From Compostimonas suwonensis (GTDB lineage: Bacteria > Actinomycetota > Actinomycetes > Actinomycetales > Microbacteriaceae), in the NCBI RefSeq assembly GCF_002797855.1, contig NZ_PGFB01000002.1:800000-863999 (forward strand): DNA of 64,000 nt, in the 5' to 3' direction. Positions 28,389 to 37,444 of the stretch are shown here, in pieces. Within the stretch, counting starts at the first letter, position 1, and every line of letters starts with the position of its first letter. The notes under the pieces were generated by a model. That model did no database searches and was not told where the DNA came from. It saw nothing but the letters and a program-made list of their open reading frames with translations. The translations under genes and the position numbers were made by a program.

Positions 28389-29240
28389 ATGACGCTCATC
28401 GCCGCGGTCGCCCACGACTCCAGAATATCTATCGCTGCCGATACAAAGGTGACCTACGAGGACGATGCCATCGCATCGGCGCGTGTCTTCGACCTCGCGC
28501 TCCCCAAGATCGTCCTTCTACGAGATGAGCTTGCCGTCGCTATCTCGGGCGCCCGCCCGACCGAGCTAATTCGACAGCTGGTTGTCCGCCGTGATCAGGA
28601 GCTGGGCGAGATCATCGAACATCTTCGTGGCGTTGAGGACGCCGGATTTATTGTCGCCTCGCTTGGCGGACCATCTATCTGGACCGTAAGCGACGGAGCC
28701 GTAGAACGCGTGGCGGCCGGTGAACTCGAACTAGAAGGCGACGACACGGCATTCGATGATTTCACCATGCTGTTCGAGGACTCGCGGCGCGCTTCCGGAG
28801 CCGGACCCGGGCTATACATGGCCATGGACAGTCTCGCGGGGCCGGGCCCCTGGGGCCGACACCCAAGCGTCGGCGGCTACAGCCTGGTGGCAGCGACTAG
28901 CGACGACGGCTTCCGATTTGCCAGCCGTCCGACAACTATCGCACCCCGCGCAGAGGAGCCGGCCCGGGCGTCATCCGGTGATTCCGATCTTCGTGTCAGT
29001 ATCCGGCTACCAGCTGGGAACTCGTCCTGGTACCAGTCGTTGGTGCTCGGTGGCCGAGGTCGAACGCCCGGCGCGGTGGGCATCTTTGTGCTCCAGGCTC
29101 AGGCAGGTCGGCTGTTCACCCACGACCGCCCCTACGAAGGCGTGACGCTCTCCGCCTCTGACGCCGATGACTTCGCAAGGCTCGCACGCGAGCGTGGTCA
29201 GGAGCTGCACCTCATCCAGAATCCCCTGCCACCGCTGTGA
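28389..29240 (+). CDS. Proteasome-beta/HslV-like Ntn hydrolase (283 aa)
   Basis: The N terminus, MTLIAAVAHDSRISIAADTK, matches the Ntn-hydrolase pattern of HslV and proteasome beta subunits. Removal of Met would expose Thr2 as nucleophile. Asp18 (IAADTKVT) corresponds to Asp17, and Lys40 in LPKIVLL could be the active-site lysine. AVAISGARP matches the next strand-turn. The fold normally spans about 180 aa; about 100 extra C-terminal residues are unassigned. No Clp/HslU-type ATPase is adjacent. The start was chosen because only this Met places Thr at position 1. It is divergent from the membrane PIN gene and upstream of a HEPN gene. Confidence 0.7.
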   Translation: MTLIAAVAHDSRISIAADTKVTYEDDAIASARVFDLALPKIVLLRDELAVAISGARPTELIRQLVVRRDQELGEIIEHLRGVEDAGFIVASLGGPSIWTVSDGAVERVAAGELELEGDDTAFDDFTMLFEDSRRASGAGPGLYMAMDSLAGPGPWGRHPSVGGYSLVAATSDDGFRFASRPTTIAPRAEEPARASSGDSDLRVSIRLPAGNSSWYQSLVLGGRGRTPGAVGIFVLQAQAGRLFTHDRPYEGVTLSASDADDFARLARERGQELHLIQNPLPPL

Positions 29241-29520
29241 GCGAGGCCTTACCACCCCAGTCCGCTGGACCCAGGCTTGACGACATCACGCCACCCTACG
29301 GAACCGTCGCGCTCACCGTACGTTGACCGGGCGAGGTGTCGGGGCTCCCATCATCTGGCTGGGCTACATGGCGTCAGTCCTTCTCGGCGGGCCCGAGGCG
29401 GCTCAGTGACGCTTCAACGAAACGGAGAGCGACATCCTTGGAGGCGCCTTCCGCCATCAGTACCTGCCCGACAAATCCACACATCATTACGGAAGCGAGG
29501 GACTGCTGCGTGTCAGTCGC

Positions 29521-30180
29521 ATGGGATCATCGGATATGGATCTTCAGGCAGCCATCGACAACTTCGATCGAGCGATGACCCACTGCGACAACATCGTGGC
29601 GGTTCATCGTGCTCACGGGGGTGGTGGCGGTGGGCGCCGCTATGCCGAGATCTCGCTCGATAGGGCAGTAATAGTGCTGGCCATCGCTGCTTGGCAGGCA
29701 GCAGTCCAAGACATGACAAACGCGACACTCGACATGGCGGCGCCGTCCTCTGTTCCGCCAATCGAACACGCGCGGTATCAAGCAAGCATCGGCCATGTAC
29801 GCAAAGCGGCCGCGGACTTCGCAACGCCGAATGCGCAGAACACTCGGCGACTAATGCACAGCGCGGGCTTTGATCCACGCCCATTCTGGACCTGGACCGC
29901 CTCTGGCGGTCGAGGTAGGCCACAGGTCACTTGGACTCCACAATCCGTCGACGCTCGCCTTGATGAGTGGCTTAAGGTCCGACATGCGATTGCTCATGGT
30001 CATGACGAGTTGCCAGTCGTGCAGGCACTACAGTCGGTTCGGCTCGACGGAGCAACCTCAGACCCATCGATCCGCCTTGCGGACGCAGAGCAGTGCATCG
30101 CGTTCGTGAGCCGATTGGTCCGGCTTACGACGCTTGGGCTAGCCGCGCACCTGGGCGTCACCGTCACCAACGCCCGATAA
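29521..30180 (+). CDS. HEPN-superfamily protein, RiboL-PSP type (219 aa)
   Basis: All-alpha protein. RHAIAH at residues 154-159 (EWLKVRHAIAHGH) is the R-x4-H motif of HEPN ribonucleases. The preceding helix (about 47-70, LDRAVIVLAIAAWQAAVQDMT) matches the first conserved helix of the RiboL-PSP-HEPN group. Such proteins are RNase toxins or sensors in anti-phage and toxin-antitoxin modules. There is no adjacent MNT nucleotidyltransferase. It lies 280 bp after the Ntn-hydrolase gene on the same strand; an in-frame ATG at 29536 is an alternative start. Confidence 0.75.
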   Translation: MGSSDMDLQAAIDNFDRAMTHCDNIVAVHRAHGGGGGGRRYAEISLDRAVIVLAIAAWQAAVQDMTNATLDMAAPSSVPPIEHARYQASIGHVRKAAADFATPNAQNTRRLMHSAGFDPRPFWTWTASGGRGRPQVTWTPQSVDARLDEWLKVRHAIAHGHDELPVVQALQSVRLDGATSDPSIRLADAEQCIAFVSRLVRLTTLGLAAHLGVTVTNAR

Positions 30181-30280
30181 CTCACCTACGTCGCACAGCT
30201 CCCCTCCCGAAAGCTCCTCCCATCTCAGAGGAATCTGCGACCCGAAGACCAGACCAACGGCCGCTTTCCTGACTGTTCCG

Positions 30281-30424
30281 TCAGTGTGCGTCCTGGCGGG
30301 TCTGCTCAAGCTCGTCCTGGTCGAGGTAGTTGTGACGGCTCCAGGCTTGCTCAAGGATCGGGTTCTTGCCGAGGTCGCGGAGGTTGTTCATCACACTCGG
30401 GTCTGCCCCGAGTTTGGTTGACAT
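30281..30424 (-). pseudogene. Short C-terminal-like gene fragment (47 codons)
   Basis: An open frame, MSTKLGADPSVMNNLRDLG to a stop after RQDAH, with regular codon use. The frame stays open upstream to about 30510 with RILAGSTLWRHLVRARQ, giving a conserved-looking hydrophilic helical segment. No start with a ribosome-binding site is seen, and no family is recognised. It is probably the tail of a lost gene. The rest of the gap 30181-30563 shows nothing else. Confidence 0.35.
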
Positions 30425-30563
30425 CTGACGGGCTCGGACCAGGTGACGCCAGAGCGTCGATCCGGCAAGAATCCGCGTGATTCCGCGGTTCTCACGACCA
30501 CCACACTACCGGTGAAAACCGGCTGACGCCGGCCAATCCGGGGGTTTCTGGTCACCAATCTGG

Positions 30564-31180
30564 TCACCCGTTCTCGACGTCGTCGAGCCGCCGGACGGGG
30601 ACAAACGCGGCAAGCGGTTTCGGGTCTCTGGTGAGGTCGTACTCGCGCAGCAGCGCGATGTACGCCTTCTTGTCGATGCGCCAGTCGTACGTCTCCGCGA
30701 TCGCCTCGGCGTCTTGCGCCGCGAGCAAGACGAGGTCAGCGAGCAGACGCGTGCTCCGCCCGTTCCCGTCGACGAAGCCGTGGAAGCGAACGGTCTCGGC
30801 GTGCACCGCGATGCCGAGCTCGCGCGGGGTCCAGTCATCGGTGTGTTCCCACCGGTAGCGGATGTTGTCGAGCGATCCGCGGAGTTCGACGGCGATGCGC
30901 GCAGGGTCGACGCCGAGGTTGAGGTCGCGTGTTCGGTACCGGCCTGCCCACGTCCACAGATCGCCGTAGAGTTTCTTGCAGATCGCGGAGGAACGCGTCC
31001 GTGAGGATGTCGGCGAGCACGAGCCGCTCCTCGGCGATGTCGTCGAGAAGCGCGATGCTGACCTCGTCGTTAATCGCCTGCTCGGCCTCATACAGGTCGA
31101 TCTTCTTCGGCTGGTCACCGAGGATCTCGCGGGCCTGCGGGGTGAGAGCAGCCGCTTCTTCTGGCTCCAGCGGTGTCTCA
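30564..31180 (-). pseudogene. Fic/DOC-family gene, frameshifted and lacking a start
   Basis: The Fic AMP-transferase motif is intact as HGFVDGNGRSTR, in HAETVRFHGFVDGNGR, and the C-terminal frame starts at KKLYGDLWTWAGRYR. The N-terminal part (GETPLEPEEAAALTPQAREI to LADILTDAFLRDL) lies in another frame; the two meet near 30975 with a one-base offset. Upstream of GETPL there is an in-frame stop and no start codon. The order of segments resembles the mobile-mystery-protein-B Fic group, whose A partner (an XRE antitoxin) is absent. The IS3 remnant begins about 120 bp upstream and may have removed the 5' end. Confidence 0.8.
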
Positions 31181-31301
31181 CCGTAACGGGACTCCGATGT
31201 CCTTCAAGCGCGCTGTGCGCGCACCGCGAGGAACCGTTCTTGCCGAAGGTCGCGTCGGCGCAACGAACGGGACCGCTGCACGAATAGGTGACAGGTTATA
31301 G

Positions 31302-32027
31302 TCACGCCGCCAGTGCGACGGTGATCTTCATGATGGCCTTGAACTCGATGGGCGTCAAACGCCCAGCCGGGCCTCATGACGCCGTCGGTGGTAGGTCCGC
31401 TCGATCCAGGTCACCATCGCGATTCGTAGCTGCTCGCGGGTGATCCAGGTGCGGCGATCGAGAACGTTCTTCTGGAGCAGCGCGAAGAAGCTTTCCATGG
31501 CGGCGTTGTCGCCGCTGGAGCCGACCCGACCCATCGATCCGACCATGCCGTGGCAGGCCAGAGCACGCAGGAACTTCCGACTGCGAAATTGGCTGCCCCT
31601 GTCGCTGTGCACGACGCAGCCGGCGACATCGCCGCGCATCGCGACGGGGTTCTCGAGCGCCTGAACAGCCAGACGCGACATTATCCTCGAGCCGATCGAG
31701 TACCCCACGATCCGGCCGGAGCACGCATCCTTGATGGCGCAGCCGTAGAGCTTGCCCTCCGCGGTCTTGTGCTCCGTGATGTCCACGAGTCAGAGCTGAT
31801 TCGGCGCGTCGGCGAGGAAGATACTCCGGGTCCGACCCTCCTCGTCGACGACCGCGCATAGATCGTCGTGGACCGGCGGGCCCGGCTTCTTGCCGTTGCG
31901 GCCCCCGTTTCTTCCCGGATGCGGACCACCAGCCCTTGCTCGACGCGATCCGCCACGCCGTCCGGTCCGACATGCCCTCGCCCGCGTCGCGGGTGTCGTC
32001 TCCCGGGCAAGCCAGATCCGATGTCAC
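31302..32027 (-). mobile_element. IS3-family transposase (OrfB) remnant
   Basis: DDE integrase-core transposase in broken frames. The first Asp is in DITEHKTAEGKLYG, the second in VVHSDRGSQF, and the Glu in GDNAAMESFFALLQ. There is a TGA in place of the usual Trp just before the first Asp (at about 31788), and a second frameshift separates the core from the tail LTPIEFKAIMKITVALAA, ending at 31302. OrfA is missing, and no pair of terminal inverted repeats could be identified. It sits between the damaged Fic gene and the 1215-aa gene, whose start is 55 bp from its edge. Confidence 0.85.
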
Positions 32028-32082
32028 CTACTCGCGCAGCAGACCCGCTTGCGATGACGGCAGCTCGTGATGAAATACAACT

Positions 32083-35000
32083 GTGGCCTCCCAGATTGCG
32101 ACCGAGCTGACGAACCGGCGATCCGTCGCGCTAACCGAGACGGTCGTACTCGACGGCCTCGGGTGGCTTTTCCGTAGCCAGGAGACGAGCGACTTCGGCA
32201 TTGACGCACACGTCGAAATCACGACAGACGAACGGGCAACAGGGGAGCTCATAGCCCTGCAGATCAAGGGCGGGTCCAGCGCGTTCAAGACTCCGACCGA
32301 GGACGGCTGGTACTTTTCGGTCACCGCTAAGCACGCCGATTACTGGCTCAATCACTCGCTGCCTGTGCTGCTGGTGCTGGCGGATCTCGATTCGAGTCGA
32401 TGCTTCTGGCAAGTCATCGATTCGAACACCTTGGAGTCAACGGGCAAGAACTACAAAGTCCTCGTACCGCAGGTGAATGACGTTTCCGCGGCGTCAGACG
32501 AGTGGCAAGCGCTCACTCGTAGATACCTTGAAAACACAGACCTGCTTTATGAGACGAACAGCCAACGGCTGCCGCCCGCCTCAGTCGTTCGACTTGACGA
32601 GCTTCGGAGGACGGACTCGCTCGCCGCGGCCTCCCTCGCTGCGGACCTTGCAGCCGGGCGGGGTAATCCCCGGGAGGCGATAGCGGAGCTCGTGCGATCT
32701 CGGCGTACGTGGCTAGACCGGCATGGTGTGGTCGCATGGGCAGTGGTCGCGCTCTACGCGCGCGACCATGGCCTTTCCCGGGAGGCTGCGGACGCCTTCG
32801 TCCATCTCGCCGATCTTCGTCCGGAGAGGCGCGCGACCAATCTCGGCGATGCGGCTCTCATGCTGTTAAACATCGACGACGCTAAGGCACTCAAGCTCGC
32901 CGAGTCCGCGTACGCTCATGACCCGTCCGACTCTGCCGCGCTCGTCGCGATGGCCTTTCTCCGACCTGACGATGCGCACTTTGCAGAGGAGCTCGAAGGG
33001 AGGGTCGATCTGCGTTCGATCGCCTACTTCGCCAACATGGCCTCCCGTCGTGGAGAAGACTCCGACGCCATCCGCTTGTTCACGTCGGTCTTGGATGGGT
33101 CCAACGAGCAGAGTGGGGTGCGCCTTGAGCTGTCCAGGCTCTATTGCCGACGGTATCTCTCCGCCCACTCCGACCCGGGCGATTTGAAGGCAGCCCGCGA
33201 CTTCGCCTTCGAGGCGCTGACAGCCCGACGGCGGTGGACGAACGCGACAGACGGCGCACTTGCCGCGTACGCGCGTACGCTGGCTCTCGACTCGAGATAT
33301 GACGAAGCACTGCAGACAGTCACGCGGCCACCAACCGGAACCGCGTCCAAGACTGAAGCCGAGTCGGCGGAGGTCGCGCTCATCGCCCTTGACGTAGCAC
33401 GCCGCCTTGAGCGGTTCGACCTACTTCCGGGGATCGTCGAAATCATCGCCGACCCGACCGATCGTGAGCTAGCAGCTGAGGAGGCGCGGCTCTCACAGGG
33501 TGCCACGCGCGAGGAGCTCATCGCTCACGAACGAATGATGCTCAGCCGCGCCCTTGACGCCCGTGACGCGCAGATGGCTTTTCGAGCCGCGCTGAATCTC
33601 GCACTGTATGGGATAGACGAGAGCGTCCAGATGACCGAGTTGGAGCCGCTGAAGGCATACGTCCAACTGGTCAGAGTCATTGCAGCCACCCGCGAGGATC
33701 CCACTGGCAACCTCCCCAAGCTCCGCTCGCTTGCAAAGACCGAGATCACCGCCGCCGAGCTAGTCATCCAGGTCCTCATCGACCTTGACCGTTATCAGGA
33801 TGCCGCCGAAGCCTGCGACCTGTACTTCGCGATCTTCGCGAACGCCTCGTTCATCTCGAGCAAGGTGAAGGCGCTGTTCCTCAATGATGACAAGGAGGGC
33901 GCGCTGGCGCTGCTCAACGATGCCCTCGCCAAGAACTTGCTCGCGGGCCAGCCCCAGTACGAGGCGCACCGGCTGCTGGGCCAGCACTACGCCGACCTCC
34001 GGCAGTGGGAGCTAGCAGTCCATCACTTCCGTGAGCTCATCGCACAGTCGCCCGTCCTCCCTCGCGACGGATTCTGGAATCTGCTGCAGTGCCTGGTCGC
34101 AACGGGAGACCCCGTGGGCGCCCGTGGGCTTCTCGACGAGCTTCGCGTGGATCCGGAGACGGAACCCGAGATCATTATCTGGTTACGAGTCGTGGCTGCG
34201 ACGGGCTGGACGGAATCCACCGCCAGCTTCGCGGTGACGCTCTCCCTCTCGGAAGGGATCACTCCGCAGCTGGCCACGTCTTTAGTAGGAACGGTCATCC
34301 TCGATACCCAAGGGACGCCTCCGTCGGGCGAGGATGATGGTTCTCGGCCTGGCGATGCTCGTCCCCTCGTGAACGGAGACATTCATCGCCAGGCGTTCGA
34401 GGTGATGCAGGATCTCATCGACGAACATGGGGACCACCTCGCCATCCGCAGCATCGATGCGGACGTAGGCACTCTCATCGACGAGCTGAAGCAGACGTTT
34501 CCGCCGGAGAGAGTGAAACCGCTGCGCGCGCTCGCTCGTCAAGTGGCCGCCGGCACTATTCCTATCGGCTTCATCAGCGAGGTTCGAAACGACCCGTATG
34601 GGCTTCTGCTGGCGGGGAGATACCGTCAGGCGCGGATCGCGTCCTCACCGGATTCTGCCGACCACGCGAGCGAGACCGACGCCGCGCTCGCCGCTCTCAA
34701 CGGGCGCGTCGTCGTCGATCTGTCGGCAGTGGAACTCGCCATCCACCTGGATGCGTGGAGCGAGTGCGAGGGCCAGTTCAACGTCGTCGCAATCTCCACC
34801 GCGCAGCGCACCGATGCTCAGATGTCGGTGGCCACGGCTCGGAGCGCGACCGGTTCGAGCGGAACCCTCGGAGTCGACGCCGATGGAAACCCGTACATGA
34901 CCGAGTTCGACCCGGCCGCGCAGATGGCGACGCTTCGTCGATGCCAGGACGTCGAACAGGCCACCCGCGGTCTGCATACGATCGACGTCGGAGATGAGCT

Positions 35001-35730
35001 TACCTTCGCGAACGCGTTGAACGGTCTTGGCCTGTCAACCTGGGTGACGTCTCTCGAAGCAGCCGGCAGACAAGGGGTTGCGCTATGGTCGGACGACCTG
35101 GCGCAGCGACAGCTTGCGAAGGACCTCGGCATCCCAACCTTCGGCACCGTCAACCTACTCGAAGGTCTTCGCTTCTCTCGCCTCGATGAGCCAGCCACCG
35201 GCGACTCCGCGGACGAAGTCTACGAAGAACAGCACGCGTTCGTTCGGCGTCTTCTGGAAATGCGCGTTGTCGACCAGCCCGTGACGGTGGACGACCTCAT
35301 CGAGAACATTGCTCAACATCCCGGCGACCTAGCGCCAGCGTCCGACGTCATCGCTCGAGCCGCGTGGTGGCGGACGGAGGCACCGGCTGAAGGATGGACC
35401 CGGGTCCTCCAGGCGGTGCGGCTCCATGCTCCGGACTACCTCCGCGTCTGGCAGGCGCGTGCAATGAGCGGGATCCTGATTGCGGCGCCGGCTGAAGCCG
35501 CGCCTCGCCTCGTTGCCGCCTTGGCGGTCCAGGGGACCTTGGCGCAAGTTTCCGTCGCTGACGTTGTCGAAGGCTTCCGCGTTGGCGACCAGGTGTGCAC
35601 TCACCATGAGCTATCCCCGGCATCAGCGCACATCGCCTGGGCGGTCACCGCGGTCGCGAGCAAGCTGGACGGGCTCGATCTCGAGGAGTTCACGGCGCAG
35701 ATTCTCGCGGGGCTCCCGTCGCCTGACTGA
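32083..35730 (+). CDS. DUF4365-TPR-PIN multidomain protein (1215 aa)
   Basis: Three parts. (1) N-terminal DUF4365 (about 10-165), a restriction-endonuclease-like fold: DFGIDAHVEI supplies Asp41 and Glu45, and IALQIKGG supplies Gln60-x-Lys62, the D-E-QxK arrangement of PD-(D/E)xK enzymes; YW and PVLLVL strands follow. (2) A long helical repeat region (about 180-830) of TPR-like units. (3) A PIN-like fold (about 870-1040) with RVVVDLSAVEL (Asp879) and LWSDDLAQRQLAKDLGIPTFGT (Asp1004, Asp1005). Two nuclease folds joined by a sensor-like scaffold suggest a single-gene anti-phage or RNA-surveillance protein; this is an inference. The start is GTG with a poor ribosome-binding site. Confidence 0.75.
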   Translation: MASQIATELTNRRSVALTETVVLDGLGWLFRSQETSDFGIDAHVEITTDERATGELIALQIKGGSSAFKTPTEDGWYFSVTAKHADYWLNHSLPVLLVLADLDSSRCFWQVIDSNTLESTGKNYKVLVPQVNDVSAASDEWQALTRRYLENTDLLYETNSQRLPPASVVRLDELRRTDSLAAASLAADLAAGRGNPREAIAELVRSRRTWLDRHGVVAWAVVALYARDHGLSREAADAFVHLADLRPERRATNLGDAALMLLNIDDAKALKLAESAYAHDPSDSAALVAMAFLRPDDAHFAEELEGRVDLRSIAYFANMASRRGEDSDAIRLFTSVLDGSNEQSGVRLELSRLYCRRYLSAHSDPGDLKAARDFAFEALTARRRWTNATDGALAAYARTLALDSRYDEALQTVTRPPTGTASKTEAESAEVALIALDVARRLERFDLLPGIVEIIADPTDRELAAEEARLSQGATREELIAHERMMLSRALDARDAQMAFRAALNLALYGIDESVQMTELEPLKAYVQLVRVIAATREDPTGNLPKLRSLAKTEITAAELVIQVLIDLDRYQDAAEACDLYFAIFANASFISSKVKALFLNDDKEGALALLNDALAKNLLAGQPQYEAHRLLGQHYADLRQWELAVHHFRELIAQSPVLPRDGFWNLLQCLVATGDPVGARGLLDELRVDPETEPEIIIWLRVVAATGWTESTASFAVTLSLSEGITPQLATSLVGTVILDTQGTPPSGEDDGSRPGDARPLVNGDIHRQAFEVMQDLIDEHGDHLAIRSIDADVGTLIDELKQTFPPERVKPLRALARQVAAGTIPIGFISEVRNDPYGLLLAGRYRQARIASSPDSADHASETDAALAALNGRVVVDLSAVELAIHLDAWSECEGQFNVVAISTAQRTDAQMSVATARSATGSSGTLGVDADGNPYMTEFDPAAQMATLRRCQDVEQATRGLHTIDVGDELTFANALNGLGLSTWVTSLEAAGRQGVALWSDDLAQRQLAKDLGIPTFGTVNLLEGLRFSRLDEPATGDSADEVYEEQHAFVRRLLEMRVVDQPVTVDDLIENIAQHPGDLAPASDVIARAAWWRTEAPAEGWTRVLQAVRLHAPDYLRVWQARAMSGILIAAPAEAAPRLVAALAVQGTLAQVSVADVVEGFRVGDQVCTHHELSPASAHIAWAVTAVASKLDGLDLEEFTAQILAGLPSPD

Positions 35731-35857
35731 TCGACCCTATCCAAAGAACATGAGCCCACTCGTGAGGCGATCAGCACTGCGCAGGCAGGAGAGGCAGGTT
35801 CTGGTGGCTGCGTGAGGCCGTGAAGATATTCACGGCGGCGCTCGATTTCGGACATAG

Positions 35858-37444
35858 TCACCGGGATTCCGCGAATGGAGGGAGAACGTCTCCGCTGACC
35901 GTGGCATCGGCCTGGACGTTGATCTCGTCGAAGAGGGTTCGGCAGAGCGTACGTTTCTCGTCCTCAGTGCCGGTGTTGAAGCGTTGGTCAACGTTCTCGA
36001 GCTGGTCCAGCGCCTCCGTGATCTGTGAAGCCACGTGCCGCGTCTGCTGCGCGATGACGGTGAGCTGTTGCGCGATGCCGAGGAGTTCCCGGCGGATGCG
36101 ACCTTGCTCACGCTTGAGCATGTCGGTGCTGATCGCATCGACGTAGTAGGCGCGGAGCACACGCTCCTGCTCCCCACGCAACTCCTGCTCGCGCTCCTGG
36201 AGTCCCGCCCGTCCAGCGTCGGCCTCATCCAGGCCCGCATTGGATCCAGCGAGAAGCCGCTCCTCCACGCCCTGCCGCTCCTCCGGGGTGAGGCTAATCT
36301 GTTCGATCAATCGATGCACGGCCTTCTCGATCAGATGCACCTGCTGCGCTCTCAATGTGCAGGTAGTGCGGCCGCTGTGTCGGCCGAGGCACACGAAGTA
36401 GAAGTACAGCGTCCCCCGGTTGTTACGCGTCCGGTTGTACATAATCGACGACCCACACTCCCCGCACTTGAGCAGCCCCTTGAGGTAGTGGGTGTGCACG
36501 TCGCGGGTGCTCGTGTTCCGCCTTGCGGTGAGCGCATCCTGCACCCGCTGCCACAACGCCGGCTCCACGAGCGGTTCGTGCGTACCGGGGTACTCGACAC
36601 CGACATAGGTAACGACCCCGCAGTAGTACGGGTTCCGGAGCATCTTCTGCAGCGAACTCACCGTCAACGCCCGGGGCGGCTTCCCTACTCTGGATGCGAG
36701 GGTAAACCCGAGCTGAGTCATACCGCGGGCGAGGCGATCAAGGCTCCACTCCCCTGTCGCGTACATCGTGAACGCCCACCGGATGATCTGCGCACGCTCC
36801 TCATCCACTTCCACGATCCGCACCTCACGACCCTGCGCGTCGAAGGTGCGCACGTTCCGGTATCCGACCGGCGCGCGGTTCGGGGTGCCGCCGCGCATGG
36901 CCTTCTGCCGGAGCCCCTTGCTGACCTCGGTGGCGAGGTTGCGGGAGTAGAACTCCGCGATCGACGCCATGATCCCGTGCACCAGCCTTCCCGACGGCGA
37001 CTCATCGATCGCCTCGGTACTCGACACCAAACGGGCACCCGCGTCGGCGATCGCCTGCGTGATCTGCACGTCATCAGCACGGTTCCGGGCGAGCCGGTCG
37101 AGCTTGTGCACGACCACGATGTCGACCCGGTTGGCACGGATCCACTCGAGCATCTCCGTCAGCGCCGGACGCGCAGCAGAGCGCGCTGACTCACCGGCAT
37201 CGACGAACTCCTTCAACACCCAGGCACCAAGTCCGTACGCGGTCTTCCGGTTCGCCTGCCGCTGCGCCGGGATCGAGAACCCCTCCCGCTGCCCCGCACG
37301 CTCCGCCTGCTCCCGGGTAGACACCCGCAGATACGACACCGCCCGCAACACTAGATCCGGCGAACCAGACGGCCCATCGACGTAATCGAGAAGGACCACG
37401 GGTGAGGGCGAAGGAGCGGACGGAGCGACGGCAAGCAGCGACAT
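35858..37444 (-). CDS. Large serine recombinase (528 aa)
   Basis: Site-specific recombinase. The resolvase-type catalytic domain runs from about 31 to 175, with Ser42 in YLRVST and the conserved HKLDRLARN and GRLVHGIMASIAEF segments. It is followed by the recombinase domain (about 190-290), a zinc ribbon with CGECGS (and the later Cys in FVCLGRH), and a C-terminal coiled coil. Size is normal for integrases of phages and mobile elements. The in-frame extension to 37582 is unlikely. It is a second integration enzyme in the same element as the tyrosine integrase, so it may belong to a nested element or be inherited from an earlier one. No second att pair is obvious. Confidence 0.93.
   Translation of the reverse strand: MSLLAVAPSAPSPSPVVLLDYVDGPSGSPDLVLRAVSYLRVSTREQAERAGQREGFSIPAQRQANRKTAYGLGAWVLKEFVDAGESARSAARPALTEMLEWIRANRVDIVVVHKLDRLARNRADDVQITQAIADAGARLVSSTEAIDESPSGRLVHGIMASIAEFYSRNLATEVSKGLRQKAMRGGTPNRAPVGYRNVRTFDAQGREVRIVEVDEERAQIIRWAFTMYATGEWSLDRLARGMTQLGFTLASRVGKPPRALTVSSLQKMLRNPYYCGVVTYVGVEYPGTHEPLVEPALWQRVQDALTARRNTSTRDVHTHYLKGLLKCGECGSSIMYNRTRNNRGTLYFYFVCLGRHSGRTTCTLRAQQVHLIEKAVHRLIEQISLTPEERQGVEERLLAGSNAGLDEADAGRAGLQEREQELRGEQERVLRAYYVDAISTDMLKREQGRIRRELLGIAQQLTVIAQQTRHVASQITEALDQLENVDQRFNTGTEDEKRTLCRTLFDEINVQADATVSGDVLPPFAESR

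Noticed and set aside
31288..31306. GTGAC...GTCAC inverted repeat as an IS3 terminal repeat
   Set aside because: It is partly inside the transposase tail, and no matching partner was found at the other end.
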